From Oceanihabitans sp. 2_MG-2023 (lineage in GTDB: Bacteria > Bacteroidota > Bacteroidia > Flavobacteriales > Flavobacteriaceae), in contig NZ_JAUOQT010000006.1 of NCBI RefSeq assembly GCF_030547245.1, positions 62,001 to 126,000 on the forward strand: a DNA stretch of 64,000 bases. The letters are read 5' to 3'. How positions within the stretch are numbered: the stretch's first letter is position 1; the number at the start of each line of letters is the position of its first letter. Under the pieces are notes generated by a model. It saw nothing but the letters and a program-made list of their open reading frames with translations. It did no database searches and had not been told where the DNA came from. The translations under genes and the position numbers were made by a program. Shown one piece after another: positions 47,133 through 56,661 of this stretch.

Positions 47133-47507
47133 ATGGCAAGAATTGCAGGTGTAGACATACCAAAACAGAAAAGAGGAGTAATCTCTCTAACTTATATCTA
47201 CGGAGTAGGTAGAAGCAGATCAAAAGAAATTTTAGCTTCAGCTAAAGTTGATGAAAGTATTAAAGTTCAAGATTGGAACGATGACCAAATAGCAGCCATT
47301 CGTGATGCTGTAGGTTCGTATACAATTGAAGGTGAATTACGTTCTGAAACACAATTAAACATTAAGCGATTAATGGATATTGGATGTTACAGAGGTATTC
47401 GTCATAGATCTGGTCTTCCATTAAGAGGACAACGTACTAAAAACAACTCTAGAACTAGAAAAGGTAGAAGAAAAACTGTTGCTAACAAGAAAAAAGCAAC
47501 TAAATAA
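47133..47507 (+). CDS. rpsM: 30S ribosomal protein S13
   Basis: 124 residues. Head protein contacting P-site tRNA and subunit bridges. [34 protein letters not shown] and [22 protein letters not shown] are canonical. First gene of the alpha-type block; a 101-base gap with nested inverted repeats follows before rpsK. Confidence 0.98.
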   Translation: MARIAGVDIPKQKRGVISLTYIYGVGRSRSKEILASAKVDESIKVQDWNDDQIAAIRDAVGSYTIEGELRSETQLNIKRLMDIGCYRGIRHRSGLPLRGQRTKNNSRTRKGRRKTVANKKKATK

Positions 47508-47512
47508 TAACA

Positions 47513-47580
47513 TAGTCTTTAGTCTTTAGACGTTGGAAAGAATCTGTTTGAAATTTAACGGTTTAGGATTCTAGCGACTA
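47513..47580 (+). promoter_or_regulatory. Nested inverted repeats in the rpsM-rpsK gap
   Basis: TAGTC (47513-47517, with a second copy at 47520-47524) can pair with GACTA (47576-47580), enclosing AGAATC (47539-47544) pairing with GATTCT (47567-47572). The two stems nest properly around a 22-base loop, which suggests a folded RNA between co-transcribed genes. Function unknown. Confidence 0.4.
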
Positions 47581-47608
47581 TTAACTATTACTAAAAGCTA
47601 AATATAAT

Positions 47609-47992
47609 ATGGCAAAGTCAAGTACTAAAAAACGTAAAGTTATAGTTGATGCAGTTGGAGAAGTACACATTACAGCTTCTTTTAACAACATCATTATTTC
47701 ACTTACTAACAAAAAAGGAGACGTTATTTCATGGTCTTCTGCTGGTAAAATGGGATTCAGAGGTTCTAAAAAGAACACTCCTTATGCTGCACAATTAGCT
47801 GCAGAAGATGCTGCTGCTGTAGCACAAGAAGCTGGGTTAAAGAAAGTGAAAGCTTACGTTAAAGGACCTGGAAATGGTAGAGAATCTGCTATTCGTTCTA
47901 TTCATAATGCAGGAATTGAAGTAACAGAAATTATTGATGTTACTCCATTACCACATAATGGATGTCGTCCTCCTAAAAGAAGAAGAGTATAA
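47609..47992 (+). CDS. rpsK: 30S ribosomal protein S11
   Basis: 127 residues. Platform protein near the E-site. [53 protein letters not shown] in its separate motifs and the end [16 protein letters not shown] identify it. The C-terminal [11 protein letters not shown] is the universal tail. A hairpin terminator lies 18 bases after the stop. Confidence 0.98.
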   Translation: MAKSSTKKRKVIVDAVGEVHITASFNNIIISLTNKKGDVISWSSAGKMGFRGSKKNTPYAAQLAAEDAAAVAQEAGLKKVKAYVKGPGNGRESAIRSIHNAGIEVTEIIDVTPLPHNGCRPPKRRRV

Positions 47993-48009
47993 TTTATATA
48001 TTTAATTAA

Positions 48010-48049
48010 TTTAATAGCAACTGTTTTTATAGTTGCTATTAAATTTTTT
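48010..48049 (+). terminator. Terminator-like hairpin between rpsK and rpsD
   Basis: TTTAATAGCAACT and AGTTGCTATTAAA form a 13-bp perfect stem with an 8-base loop, then TTTTTT. It ends or attenuates the upstream transcript within the alpha block. Confidence 0.75.
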
Positions 48050-48062
48050 ATATGTAAATTTG
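48033..48062 (+). promoter_or_regulatory. Promoter of rpsD-rpoA-rplQ
   Basis: TAAATTTG (48055-48062) matches the -7 consensus, and TTG (48033-48035) stands 19 bases before it. The -33 part therefore lies inside the 3' arm of the terminator hairpin. The transcript would begin near 48068, about 93 bases before rpsD. Confidence 0.6.
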
Positions 48063-48097
48063 CAAACTGAAAAATATAAACAAGTATCAACAAGAGA

Positions 48098-48111
48098 TCG
48101 ACGTTTGTCGA
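48098..48111 (+). promoter_or_regulatory. Hairpin in the rpsD leader
   Basis: TCGAC-GTTT-GTCGA, a 5-bp stem with a tetraloop, lies in the predicted 5' leader. A second small hairpin, ATTAA-GACC-TTAAT, follows at about 48120-48133. S4 regulates its operon by mRNA binding in E. coli, so the pair is a candidate S4 site. Confidence 0.4.
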
Positions 48112-48161
48112 AGGATAAGATTAAGACCTTAATTCACAAACACTCTTAAAAACAATTTAAA

Positions 48162-48767
48162 ATGGCAAGATATACTGGTCCTAAAACTAAAATAGCTCGT
48201 AAATTTGGTGAAGCTATATTTGGAGAAGATAAATCTTTTGAAAAAAGAAATTACCCTCCAGGACAACACGGAAACGCTAGACGTCGTGGAAAAAAATCTG
48301 AATACGCAATCCAGTTAATGGAAAAACAAAAAGCTAAATATACTTATGGTATTTTAGAGCGTCAATTTAGAGGTTTATTCAAAAAAGCAACTGCTGCACA
48401 AGGTATTACAGGTGAAGTTTTATTACAACTTTGCGAATCTAGATTAGACAATGTAGTATTTAGAATGGGAATATCTCCTTCTAGAAGTGGCGCTAGACAA
48501 TTAGTATCTCACAGACACATAACCGTAAATGGTGAGTTAGTAAATATTCCTTCTTATTCTTTAAAAGCAGGAGATGTTGTAGCTGTAAGAGAAAAATCAA
48601 AATCACTTGAAACTATTGATAGATCTTTATCAAACTCAAGTAACGTATACGAGTGGATTACTTGGAATAATGATACAAAGCAAGGAACTTATGTTTCTGT
48701 TCCTGCTAGAATTCAAATTCCAGAAAACATTAATGAGCAATTCATCGTAGAATTATATTCTAAATAA
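48162..48767 (+). CDS. rpsD: 30S ribosomal protein S4
   Basis: 201 residues. Primary 16S rRNA-binding and fidelity protein. [41 protein letters not shown] and the S4 RNA-binding domain [32 protein letters not shown] are clear. It follows a 169-base gap with terminator and promoter, so it probably starts its own transcription unit with rpoA and rplQ as well as receiving read-through. Confidence 0.98.
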   Translation: MARYTGPKTKIARKFGEAIFGEDKSFEKRNYPPGQHGNARRRGKKSEYAIQLMEKQKAKYTYGILERQFRGLFKKATAAQGITGEVLLQLCESRLDNVVFRMGISPSRSGARQLVSHRHITVNGELVNIPSYSLKAGDVVAVREKSKSLETIDRSLSNSSNVYEWITWNNDTKQGTYVSVPARIQIPENINEQFIVELYSK

Positions 48768-48780
48768 TAAATAACCCACA

Positions 48781-48828
48781 TTGGTATTTAGCCAAAGGAT
48801 TTATTAGTCTTCTTCATACTTATAAATC
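48781..48828 (+). promoter_or_regulatory. Hairpins in the rpsD-rpoA gap
   Basis: A small TTGG-TATTTAG-CCAA hairpin (48781-48795) and a longer GATTTAT (48798-48804) with ATAAATC (48822-48828) stem lie in the 94-base gap before rpoA. Neither has a following T run. No promoter box seen; possible translational control or mRNA processing. Confidence 0.35.
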
Positions 48829-48861
48829 GCGCAACTAAATAACAATTAAAACGAAGAAAAT

Positions 48862-49854
48862 ATGGCAGTATTTAATTTTCAAAAACCAGATAAAGTAATC
48901 ATGATCGATTCTACTGACTTCGAAGGTAAATTCGAATTCAGACCATTAGAACCTGGTTATGGATTAACAGTTGGAAACGCTTTAAGAAGAGTTTTACTTT
49001 CTTCTTTAGAAGGATTTGCAATTACATCAGTAAGAATGGAAGGAGTAGATCACGAATTTTCTACTATCGCAGGTGTTGTTGAAGATGTTACAGAAATGAT
49101 ATTAAACTTAAAACAAATGCGTTTTAAGCGTCAAATAGAAGATGTAGATAACGAATCTGTTTCTATCTCTATTTCTGGCCAAGAACAAATTACAGCTGGA
49201 GATTTTCAAAAGTTTATTTCAGGATTTCAAGTATTAAATTCAGAATTAGTAATCTGTAATTTAGATCCTAAAGTAAACATTAACATGGAAATTACAATTG
49301 AAAAAGGAAGAGGTTATGTACCTGCAGAAGAAAACAAAAAATCCTCTGCACCAATTGGCACAATCTTTACAGATTCTATTTATACACCTATAAAAAATGT
49401 TAAATATAGTATTGAGAATTTTCGTGTAGAACAAAAAACAGATTACGAAAAATTAGTTTTCGAAATTGTAACAGATGGTTCTATCACACCTCAAGATGCT
49501 TTAACAGAAGGAGCAAAAACGCTTATTCACCACTTTATGTTATTCTCAGATGAGCGTATCACATTAGAAGCGGATGAAATTGCACAAACTGAAACTTATG
49601 ATGAAGAATCTCTTCACATGAGACAATTGCTTAAAACAAAATTAGTAGATATGGATTTATCTGTACGTGCACTTAATTGTTTAAAAGCTGCAGAAGTAGA
49701 TACTTTAGGTGACTTAGTATCTTTCAATAAAAATGACTTAATGAAATTCCGTAACTTCGGTAAAAAGTCATTAACAGAGCTTGAAGAGCTTGTAAATGTT
49801 AAAGGTTTGAACTTTGGTATGGACCTTTCAAAATATAAATTAGATAAAGATTAA
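48862..49854 (+). CDS. rpoA: DNA-directed RNA polymerase subunit alpha
   Basis: 330 residues. N-terminal dimerisation domain with [25 protein letters not shown] and the insert domain, then an acidic linker and the C-terminal domain (about residues 255-330: [35 protein letters not shown]) that binds upstream DNA and regulators. Standard position between rpsD and rplQ. Confidence 0.98.
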   Translation: MAVFNFQKPDKVIMIDSTDFEGKFEFRPLEPGYGLTVGNALRRVLLSSLEGFAITSVRMEGVDHEFSTIAGVVEDVTEMILNLKQMRFKRQIEDVDNESVSISISGQEQITAGDFQKFISGFQVLNSELVICNLDPKVNINMEITIEKGRGYVPAEENKKSSAPIGTIFTDSIYTPIKNVKYSIENFRVEQKTDYEKLVFEIVTDGSITPQDALTEGAKTLIHHFMLFSDERITLEADEIAQTETYDEESLHMRQLLKTKLVDMDLSVRALNCLKAAEVDTLGDLVSFNKNDLMKFRNFGKKSLTELEELVNVKGLNFGMDLSKYKLDKD

Positions 49855-49915
49855 TTACTTCATAGTTTGCTCCTCTAAAGAGAGTAGAGCTAGATGAAGC
49901 TAAAACAAAAATGTC

Positions 49916-50386
49916 ATGAGACACGGAAAAAAAGTAAATCACTTAGGTAGACAAACAGCGCACAGAAAAGCAATGTTAGCAAATATGGCTTGTTCTTTAA
50001 TAGAACACAAACGTATTAATACAACTGTAGCTAAAGCTAAAGCGTTAAAAGGTTTTGTTGAACCAATGATCACAAAGTCTAAAGAAGATACTACACATAA
50101 CAGACGTATTGTTATGTCTAGATTAAGACAGAAAGATGCAGTAACAGAATTATTTAGAGAAGTTGCTACTAAAGTTGGTGATCGTCCAGGTGGTTATACT
50201 CGTATAATTAAGCTAGGAAATCGTTTAGGGGATAATGCAGATATGGCAATGATCGAACTTGTAGATTATAATGAAATCTACAATGCAGACAAAAAAGCTA
50301 AGAAAACTACTCGTAGAAGTAGAAGAGGTGGAAATAAAGAAGTTGCACCAGTTGCAGAGACTAAAGCTACTAACGAAGAAGAATAA
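49916..50386 (+). CDS. rplQ: 50S ribosomal protein L17
   Basis: 156 residues. [34 protein letters not shown] is the standard start; the core ends about residue 120. A Lys/Arg then acidic C-terminal extension ([19 protein letters not shown]) makes it about 30 residues longer than E. coli L17. Last gene of the superoperon, followed by a strong terminator. Confidence 0.98.
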   Translation: MRHGKKVNHLGRQTAHRKAMLANMACSLIEHKRINTTVAKAKALKGFVEPMITKSKEDTTHNRRIVMSRLRQKDAVTELFREVATKVGDRPGGYTRIIKLGNRLGDNADMAMIELVDYNEIYNADKKAKKTTRRSRRGGNKEVAPVAETKATNEEE

Positions 50387-50414
50387 AAAAATAACATTTT
50401 TTTAACTTTTAATC

Positions 50415-50450
50415 AAAAGACAAACTTAATTAAGTTTGTCTTTTTTTTTA
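50415..50450 (+). terminator. Terminator at the end of the ribosomal superoperon
   Basis: A perfect 30-base palindrome (50415-50444) forms a stem built on AAAAGACAAACTTAA, followed by nine T. Strong rho-independent terminator 28 bases after rplQ. Confidence 0.9.
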
Positions 50451-50484
50451 TATTTACATCTAGAATAAACACTAAAATCTTATT

Positions 50485-51192
50485 ATGAAAAAACTAATTT
50501 TTATTGCACTCTTTATGAGTGTCACAATTTCTTTTGCACAAAGTAGTACTACAATTTTACCCGATGGAGGAGGAAATAATGGTAGTGATATACAGAATAT
50601 TAATGGAAGAAGCGGATTTTGGATAAATTCTACAATATCAAGTGATTTAGAAGGTACTTTTTATTTATATAACAATTGGATAAATAGAGCAGAAGTTCAT
50701 GATGTAAGTGGTAAAGGATATAATATACCAAATTGTAACTTTAATGTGAAATTTAACCGTATTGAAGCTCTTTTAGATAATGATAAAACCGGTAAGGTTT
50801 TTGCTTTTAATAATAGAGATTTAACCAAAGTAAAGATTGGTAGAAAATCTTTTGTTAAAAAAAGTATCGATAAAGGACAAAGTTATTTATTAGAAGTAGT
50901 ACATGAAGGTAAAGAAATAGCATTATTTAAAGCATATAGCCCAACAATAACAACTACTAGAATTAACCCTATGACTCAACAAAAAATGGGTAAAGATAAA
51001 ATAGATATTACTTCTAGTTATTATGTAGAGAAAAATGGTGAAATTGAAGCTATTAAAATTAAAAAGTCAAGCGTTTTAAAGTTAATGGCTAATAAAAAAG
51101 AAGCGGTTAAAAGCTTTATTAAAGAAAATAAACTTTCTGTCTCAGAAGATGCTGATCTTTTTAAAATATTTCAATATTATGATACATTATAG
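50485..51192 (+). CDS. Hypothetical secreted protein
   Basis: 235 residues with a signal peptide (MKKLIFIALFMSVTISFAQ), not recognised. A Gly/Asn-rich stretch follows (DGGGNNGSDIQ), then a beta-rich middle (GFWINSTISSDLEGTFYLYNNW) and a Lys-rich C-terminal part whose final region is helical (KLMANKKEAVKSFIKENKLSVSEDADLFKIF). No lipobox, no T9SS tail. It lies between two strong terminators, so it is monocistronic and has its own promoter, possibly TATATTTA near 50450. Likely periplasmic. Function unknown. Confidence 0.75.
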   Translation: MKKLIFIALFMSVTISFAQSSTTILPDGGGNNGSDIQNINGRSGFWINSTISSDLEGTFYLYNNWINRAEVHDVSGKGYNIPNCNFNVKFNRIEALLDNDKTGKVFAFNNRDLTKVKIGRKSFVKKSIDKGQSYLLEVVHEGKEIALFKAYSPTITTTRINPMTQQKMGKDKIDITSSYYVEKNGEIEAIKIKKSSVLKLMANKKEAVKSFIKENKLSVSEDADLFKIFQYYDTL

Positions 51193-51219
51193 TAATTGTT
51201 AATAAGGATATAAAAATAT

Positions 51220-51253
51220 AAAGGATAAACTATTTTAGTTTATCCTTTTTTTT
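51220..51253 (+). terminator. Terminator after the hypothetical secreted protein
   Basis: AAAGGATAAACTA-TTT-TAGTTTATCCTTT forms a 13-bp stem with a 3-base loop; eight T in a row cover its 3' end. Confidence 0.88.
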
Positions 51254-51294
51254 ATGCAATTTTGTAAACCAAACAACACTACAAAACACACACA

Positions 51295-52401
51295 ATGAAA
51301 TACCAATCTCTTAGAAAAGCAATCATTCTATTAGCAGATGGAACCATTTTTCATGGTAAAGCAGTCGCTAATAAAGAAGGAACTTCTTTTGGAGAAGTTT
51401 GTTTTAATACTGGAATGACAGGTTATCAAGAAATTTTCACAGACCCTTCTTACTTTGGCCAACTAATGGTAACAACCAATGCACATATTGGTAATTATGG
51501 TACAAATACCGAAGAAATAGAATCGGATGCTATAAAAATTGCAGGATTAATCTGTAAGAATTTTAGTTACGAGTATTCTCGAGATGCAGCAGATGCTTCA
51601 TTAGAAGAATTTTTAGACAAAAACAACCTTTTAGCTATTTCAGATATAGATACAAGAGCTCTTGTAAGTTATATTAGAGATAATGGGGCTATGAATGCAG
51701 TAATTTCTACAGATGTTGAAAATATTGATGGACTAAAAAAAGAACTTGCTCAAATACCAAAAATGCAAGGTTTAGAACTAGCTTCAAAAGTTTCAACTAA
51801 AGAAGCCTATTATTTTGGAAATGAAAATGCTTCTTTAAAAATTGCAGCTCTAGATATAGGAATTAAAAAGAACATACTTCGAAACTTAGCAAAAAGAGAC
51901 GCGTACATTAAAGTGTTTCCATACAACGCTAAATTTGAAGAATTAGAAGCATGGAATCCAGATGGATATTTCTTGTCTAATGGACCAGGAGATCCTGAAC
52001 CTTTAATAGAAGCTCAACAAGTAGCAAAAGAGATTATTAAAAAAGACTTACCATTGTTTGGTATCTGTTTAGGGCATCAAGTTATTGCTTTAGCCAACGG
52101 AATCTCTACTTATAAAATGCATAATGGACATAGAGGTATTAACCATCCAGTAAAGAATTTAATAACAGGTAAAGGAGAAATTACTTCGCAAAATCATGGG
52201 TTTGCAATTAATAGAGAAGAAACAGAAGCACATCCAGACCTAGAAATAACACACCTACACCTTAATGATGATACCGTTGCAGGAATTAAAATGAAAAGCA
52301 AAAACTGTTTTTCGGTACAATATCATCCAGAAGCTAGTCCTGGACCACATGATTCATCTTATTTATTTGATGAGTTTATTAAAAACATTAGAGCTAATTA
52401 A
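51295..52401 (+). CDS. carA: Carbamoyl-phosphate synthase small subunit
   Basis: 368 residues. The N-terminal CarA domain starts KAIILLADGTIFHGKAV and FNTGMTGYQEIFTDPSY. The class I glutamine amidotransferase domain (about 180-365) contains the catalytic Cys in FGICLGHQ, and the His/Glu pair in QYHPEASPGPHDSSYL. It supplies ammonia to CarB for carbamoyl phosphate, used for pyrimidines and arginine. carB is not adjacent. Terminators on both sides make it monocistronic. Confidence 0.96.
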   Translation: MKYQSLRKAIILLADGTIFHGKAVANKEGTSFGEVCFNTGMTGYQEIFTDPSYFGQLMVTTNAHIGNYGTNTEEIESDAIKIAGLICKNFSYEYSRDAADASLEEFLDKNNLLAISDIDTRALVSYIRDNGAMNAVISTDVENIDGLKKELAQIPKMQGLELASKVSTKEAYYFGNENASLKIAALDIGIKKNILRNLAKRDAYIKVFPYNAKFEELEAWNPDGYFLSNGPGDPEPLIEAQQVAKEIIKKDLPLFGICLGHQVIALANGISTYKMHNGHRGINHPVKNLITGKGEITSQNHGFAINREETEAHPDLEITHLHLNDDTVAGIKMKSKNCFSVQYHPEASPGPHDSSYLFDEFIKNIRAN

Positions 52402-52406
52402 TACAA

Positions 52407-52440
52407 AAAAGACAACAAAAATAGAACTTTGTTGTCTTTT
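52407..52440 (+). terminator. Terminator after carA
   Basis: AAAAGACAACAAA and TTTGTTGTCTTTT pair in a 13-bp stem with an 8-base loop. The T tail is interrupted (CTGTTTTAC), so the stem itself contributes the T run. Confidence 0.75.
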
Positions 52441-52516
52441 CTGTTTTACTAAAACGTTATCGAAACAATTATAAATAATTCTTTAATTAACTTACTAAAT
52501 AAAAGATAATTAAAAG

Positions 52517-52524
52517 TAAATTTG
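52517..52524 (+). promoter_or_regulatory. -7 promoter box TAAATTTG of eno
   Basis: Perfect TAnnTTTG; the transcript would start near 52530, 14 bases before the ATG at 52544. No clear TTTG element at the -33 position. Confidence 0.55.
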
Positions 52525-52525
52525 A

Positions 52526-53836
<1,311 letters not shown>

Positions 53837-53902
53837 ATTTTTTAGTTTAAAAGAAGAGTTCTATTCTTCAACTTTTAAAGTTCGATTAATCTCTACAAGA
53901 AA

Positions 53903-53919
53903 TAAATTTGCTAACTTTG
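53903..53919 (+). promoter_or_regulatory. Two tandem -7 boxes upstream of the secreted dehydrogenase
   Basis: TAAATTTG (53903-53910) and TAACTTTG (53912-53919) both match TAnnTTTG. The second predicts a start near 53925, exactly where a 16-bp hairpin begins. Which one is used cannot be seen from sequence. Confidence 0.5.
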
Positions 53920-53925
53920 CAAAAA

Positions 53926-53960
53926 AAAACAAATAAATGCATTTTGCATTTATTTGTTTT
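53926..53960 (+). promoter_or_regulatory. 16-bp hairpin between eno and the secreted dehydrogenase gene
   Basis: AAAACAAATAAATGCA-TTT-TGCATTTATTTGTTTT is a perfect 16-bp stem with a 3-base loop. It could be the eno terminator, although 90 bases from the stop, or a 5' hairpin at the start of the next mRNA. Both roles may overlap. Confidence 0.7.
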
Positions 53961-53974
53961 ATTATTAAATGATT

Positions 53975-56488
53975 ATGAAAAAAAATTACCTTTTTACATT
54001 ACTATTTTCGTTACTATTTAGTCTAACTTTTTCTCAAGTATTACCTGAAGGTTTTGCCTTGGTTGAAGTTACCGACAAAGTTGAAAATGCAAGTTGTTTT
54101 GCTTTTATAGATGAAAACAATATCCTAATAGCAAAGCAAAATGGAGAAATATACTTGCATGAAAATGGAGTTACTTCTGCAGAACCAATAGTTTATATAC
54201 CAACAATAAATTCCACAATAAGTGGAGATAGAGGGTTAGCTTCTATTGCTGTAGATCCAGATTATCCAAGTTCTCCATACGTCTATATTACATATACAGT
54301 AGAAGAATCAACAAATAATGTAGTTTCTAGATTTAACTATTCTAATGGTGTTTTCGATTTATCTTCAGAGCTAGTGCTTTTAGAATTAAGTCCCATTTTA
54401 TATAGATGGCATGTTGGGGGGGCTATCGTTTTTGATGATGCTGGTCATTTATTTACTACAACTGGTGATAATAGTATCCCAAATAATGCACAAGACATCA
54501 ATACTACCCATGGAAAAGTATTACGTATTAATAAAGATGGTACTATTCCAACAGACAACCCATATTATGGTAGTGGAGGAGTTAGTGATTTGTTTTGGGG
54601 AATTGGATTGAGAAACCCATATACAATGGCTATTCATAAAGCAACTAATACAATTTATATAAATGATGTAGGGCAAGTAGCTTGGGAAGAAATTAATAAC
54701 GCTACTGTAGCAAATAGAAATTTTGGATGGCCAAATGAAGAAGGACCAAATAGTACTGCAACTTCTATTTACGATGAACCTTCTTATGCTTATGCGCATC
54801 CAGGTGTTGTAAATGATATAACAGGTTATGCTATTACAGGAGGAGCTTTCTATGATCCATTAGTGCCAAAATATCCTAACGAATATGTAAATAAATATTT
54901 CTTTTTAGAATTTTCTAATCAATGGATTAATATAGTAGACCCTTATGATGATCTTACAGATGGTCATACTCATATTCACGATTTAACAAGTACAAGAGAA
55001 ACTTTTGCTACAGGGATTCCTAGAGGTGGAATTTACCTTACAACAAGTCCAGATGGTTATTTATACTTTTTTAGTAGAATAGATAATATCTTATATAAGA
55101 TTGAGTATACAGATACAGATATACCTGTTATAATTCAACAAGAAGAAGATACTGTAACTATGGACGGAGAGAGAACTACTTTTAATGTTGTTGCTGCTGG
55201 TGCTCCAGATTTAACTTACCAATGGTATAAGAATGGAACTATTATCTCTAATGCACCAAACGCTGCTATTTATAGAATATGGACTACCACAATGGCTAGT
55301 GCAGGTACATATCAGGCTAGAGTATTTAATTCTTATGGAGAAGTTTGGAGTGAAACTTTTGAATTAACAGTAATTCCCTTTAATGAATCAGCAACAGTTA
55401 CTGTAACAGCTACCTCTCCCGTAAATGGAAGTATGTACCAAGCAGGAGAAACTATCAATTTTTCAGCTACTGCTACCGATCCAGAAATGGGCGTAATACC
55501 TGCATCAAATTATACTTGGTTTGTTGAGTTTCATCATAACGATCATTTACATGATGGGCCAGCATTTGCAACTGGAGTAGATAGCGGAACTTTTGTTATT
55601 CCAGATGTAGGCGAAATAGCTTCTGATGTGTGGTATAAAATTATAGCTAAAGTTACAGATGATATTGATCAAGAATCTGAAGGATTTGCTGAAGTTTTTC
55701 CTTTAAAAACCGATATTACTTTTGCAACACAACCTGCAGGACTTGAAGTGAGTATTGATGGCCCTGGAATAGTTACACCATTTACAGAAACATTTGTAGA
55801 ACACTTAAGGTTGCCTATAGGAGCTCCTTCACAAACAGTTAATGGTACCGATGGTGTATATAGATTAAACTATTGGTCTGAGACAGTTACTAATGATTTA
55901 TATTTAATTCCAGAAGAAGAAACAACATTAACAGCAGTTTTTGAACTTTGTACAAACCCAGATAATATTCCTACGTTAACCTATACGGAAAGCATTGATG
56001 GAATTGAATTTAATTGGAACACAACGAGTACTGCTTGTAATCAAGGGTTTACTTTAGAAAATATGGATTCACTTGAAACCTATACCATTTTTGCTAATAA
56101 TGTAGATAGTGATTATAGTCAACTAGTTAATAATTTAGTTACAGGTACTCAATATAATTTTAGAGTTCAAGCATATAATGAATATGGAGTTTCCGACTAT
56201 ACTTATATTACTTTTACACTGGGAGTAGACAACTTTAGTGCCTTTAATGGTATTCGTGTATATCCTAATCCTGTAAACAATTATTTCAATATTGAAGGTT
56301 TAAATGAAAATGAAGAATACACCTTAAATTTATACTCCCTTTTAGGGCAGTCTGTAGAAAATTTTAAAACCAATAGCATAGAAGGTACACATCTAGAATA
56401 TGATATGTCTAAGCTAGAAAGTGGTATTTACTTTTTAAAAGTATCTGTTAATGGAAAAAATAAAACGTTTAAAATTATAAAAGAATAA
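53975..56488 (+). CDS. T9SS-exported glucose/sorbosone dehydrogenase-like protein with Ig-like domains
   Basis: 837 residues from ATG 53975 (MKKNYLFTLLFSLLFSLTFSQ); ATG 53969 adds two residues. After the signal peptide comes a GSDH-type beta-propeller (about 25-375: DRGLASIAVDPDYPSSPYVYITYTV, TTGDNSIPNNAQD, GKVLRINKDG, FWGIGLRNPYTMAI), the fold of PQQ-dependent sugar dehydrogenases. Then an Ig-like domain (about 385-465, YQWYKNGTIISNAPN), further beta-sandwich domains, an FN3-like region, and a T9SS sorting domain (about 765-837, VYPNPVNNYFNIEGLNENE). It is exported through the outer membrane by T9SS and likely remains surface-attached. Enzyme activity is inferred. Confidence 0.88.
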   Translation: MKKNYLFTLLFSLLFSLTFSQVLPEGFALVEVTDKVENASCFAFIDENNILIAKQNGEIYLHENGVTSAEPIVYIPTINSTISGDRGLASIAVDPDYPSSPYVYITYTVEESTNNVVSRFNYSNGVFDLSSELVLLELSPILYRWHVGGAIVFDDAGHLFTTTGDNSIPNNAQDINTTHGKVLRINKDGTIPTDNPYYGSGGVSDLFWGIGLRNPYTMAIHKATNTIYINDVGQVAWEEINNATVANRNFGWPNEEGPNSTATSIYDEPSYAYAHPGVVNDITGYAITGGAFYDPLVPKYPNEYVNKYFFLEFSNQWINIVDPYDDLTDGHTHIHDLTSTRETFATGIPRGGIYLTTSPDGYLYFFSRIDNILYKIEYTDTDIPVIIQQEEDTVTMDGERTTFNVVAAGAPDLTYQWYKNGTIISNAPNAAIYRIWTTTMASAGTYQARVFNSYGEVWSETFELTVIPFNESATVTVTATSPVNGSMYQAGETINFSATATDPEMGVIPASNYTWFVEFHHNDHLHDGPAFATGVDSGTFVIPDVGEIASDVWYKIIAKVTDDIDQESEGFAEVFPLKTDITFATQPAGLEVSIDGPGIVTPFTETFVEHLRLPIGAPSQTVNGTDGVYRLNYWSETVTNDLYLIPEEETTLTAVFELCTNPDNIPTLTYTESIDGIEFNWNTTSTACNQGFTLENMDSLETYTIFANNVDSDYSQLVNNLVTGTQYNFRVQAYNEYGVSDYTYITFTLGVDNFSAFNGIRVYPNPVNNYFNIEGLNENEEYTLNLYSLLGQSVENFKTNSIEGTHLEYDMSKLESGIYFLKVSVNGKNKTFKIIKE

Positions 56489-56507
56489 ACCAATATTATT
56501 TGACTTA

Positions 56508-56544
56508 AAAAAAAACGCTTATTGACAAAATAAGCGTTTTTTTT
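56508..56544 (+). terminator. Terminator after the secreted dehydrogenase gene
   Basis: CGCTTATT-GACAA-AATAAGCG core stem extended by A/T pairs on both sides, with eight T at the end, 22 bases after the stop. Confidence 0.88.
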
Positions 56545-56661
56545 GTGCCATAAATTTTAATAATAATCCTATTAAAAAAACCTTTGTCACTTCGCTTTAA
56601 TAATCGTGTGATTTTTCGTAATTTAGCATTCCGCAAAACAAAATAATACTCAAATATAAAT

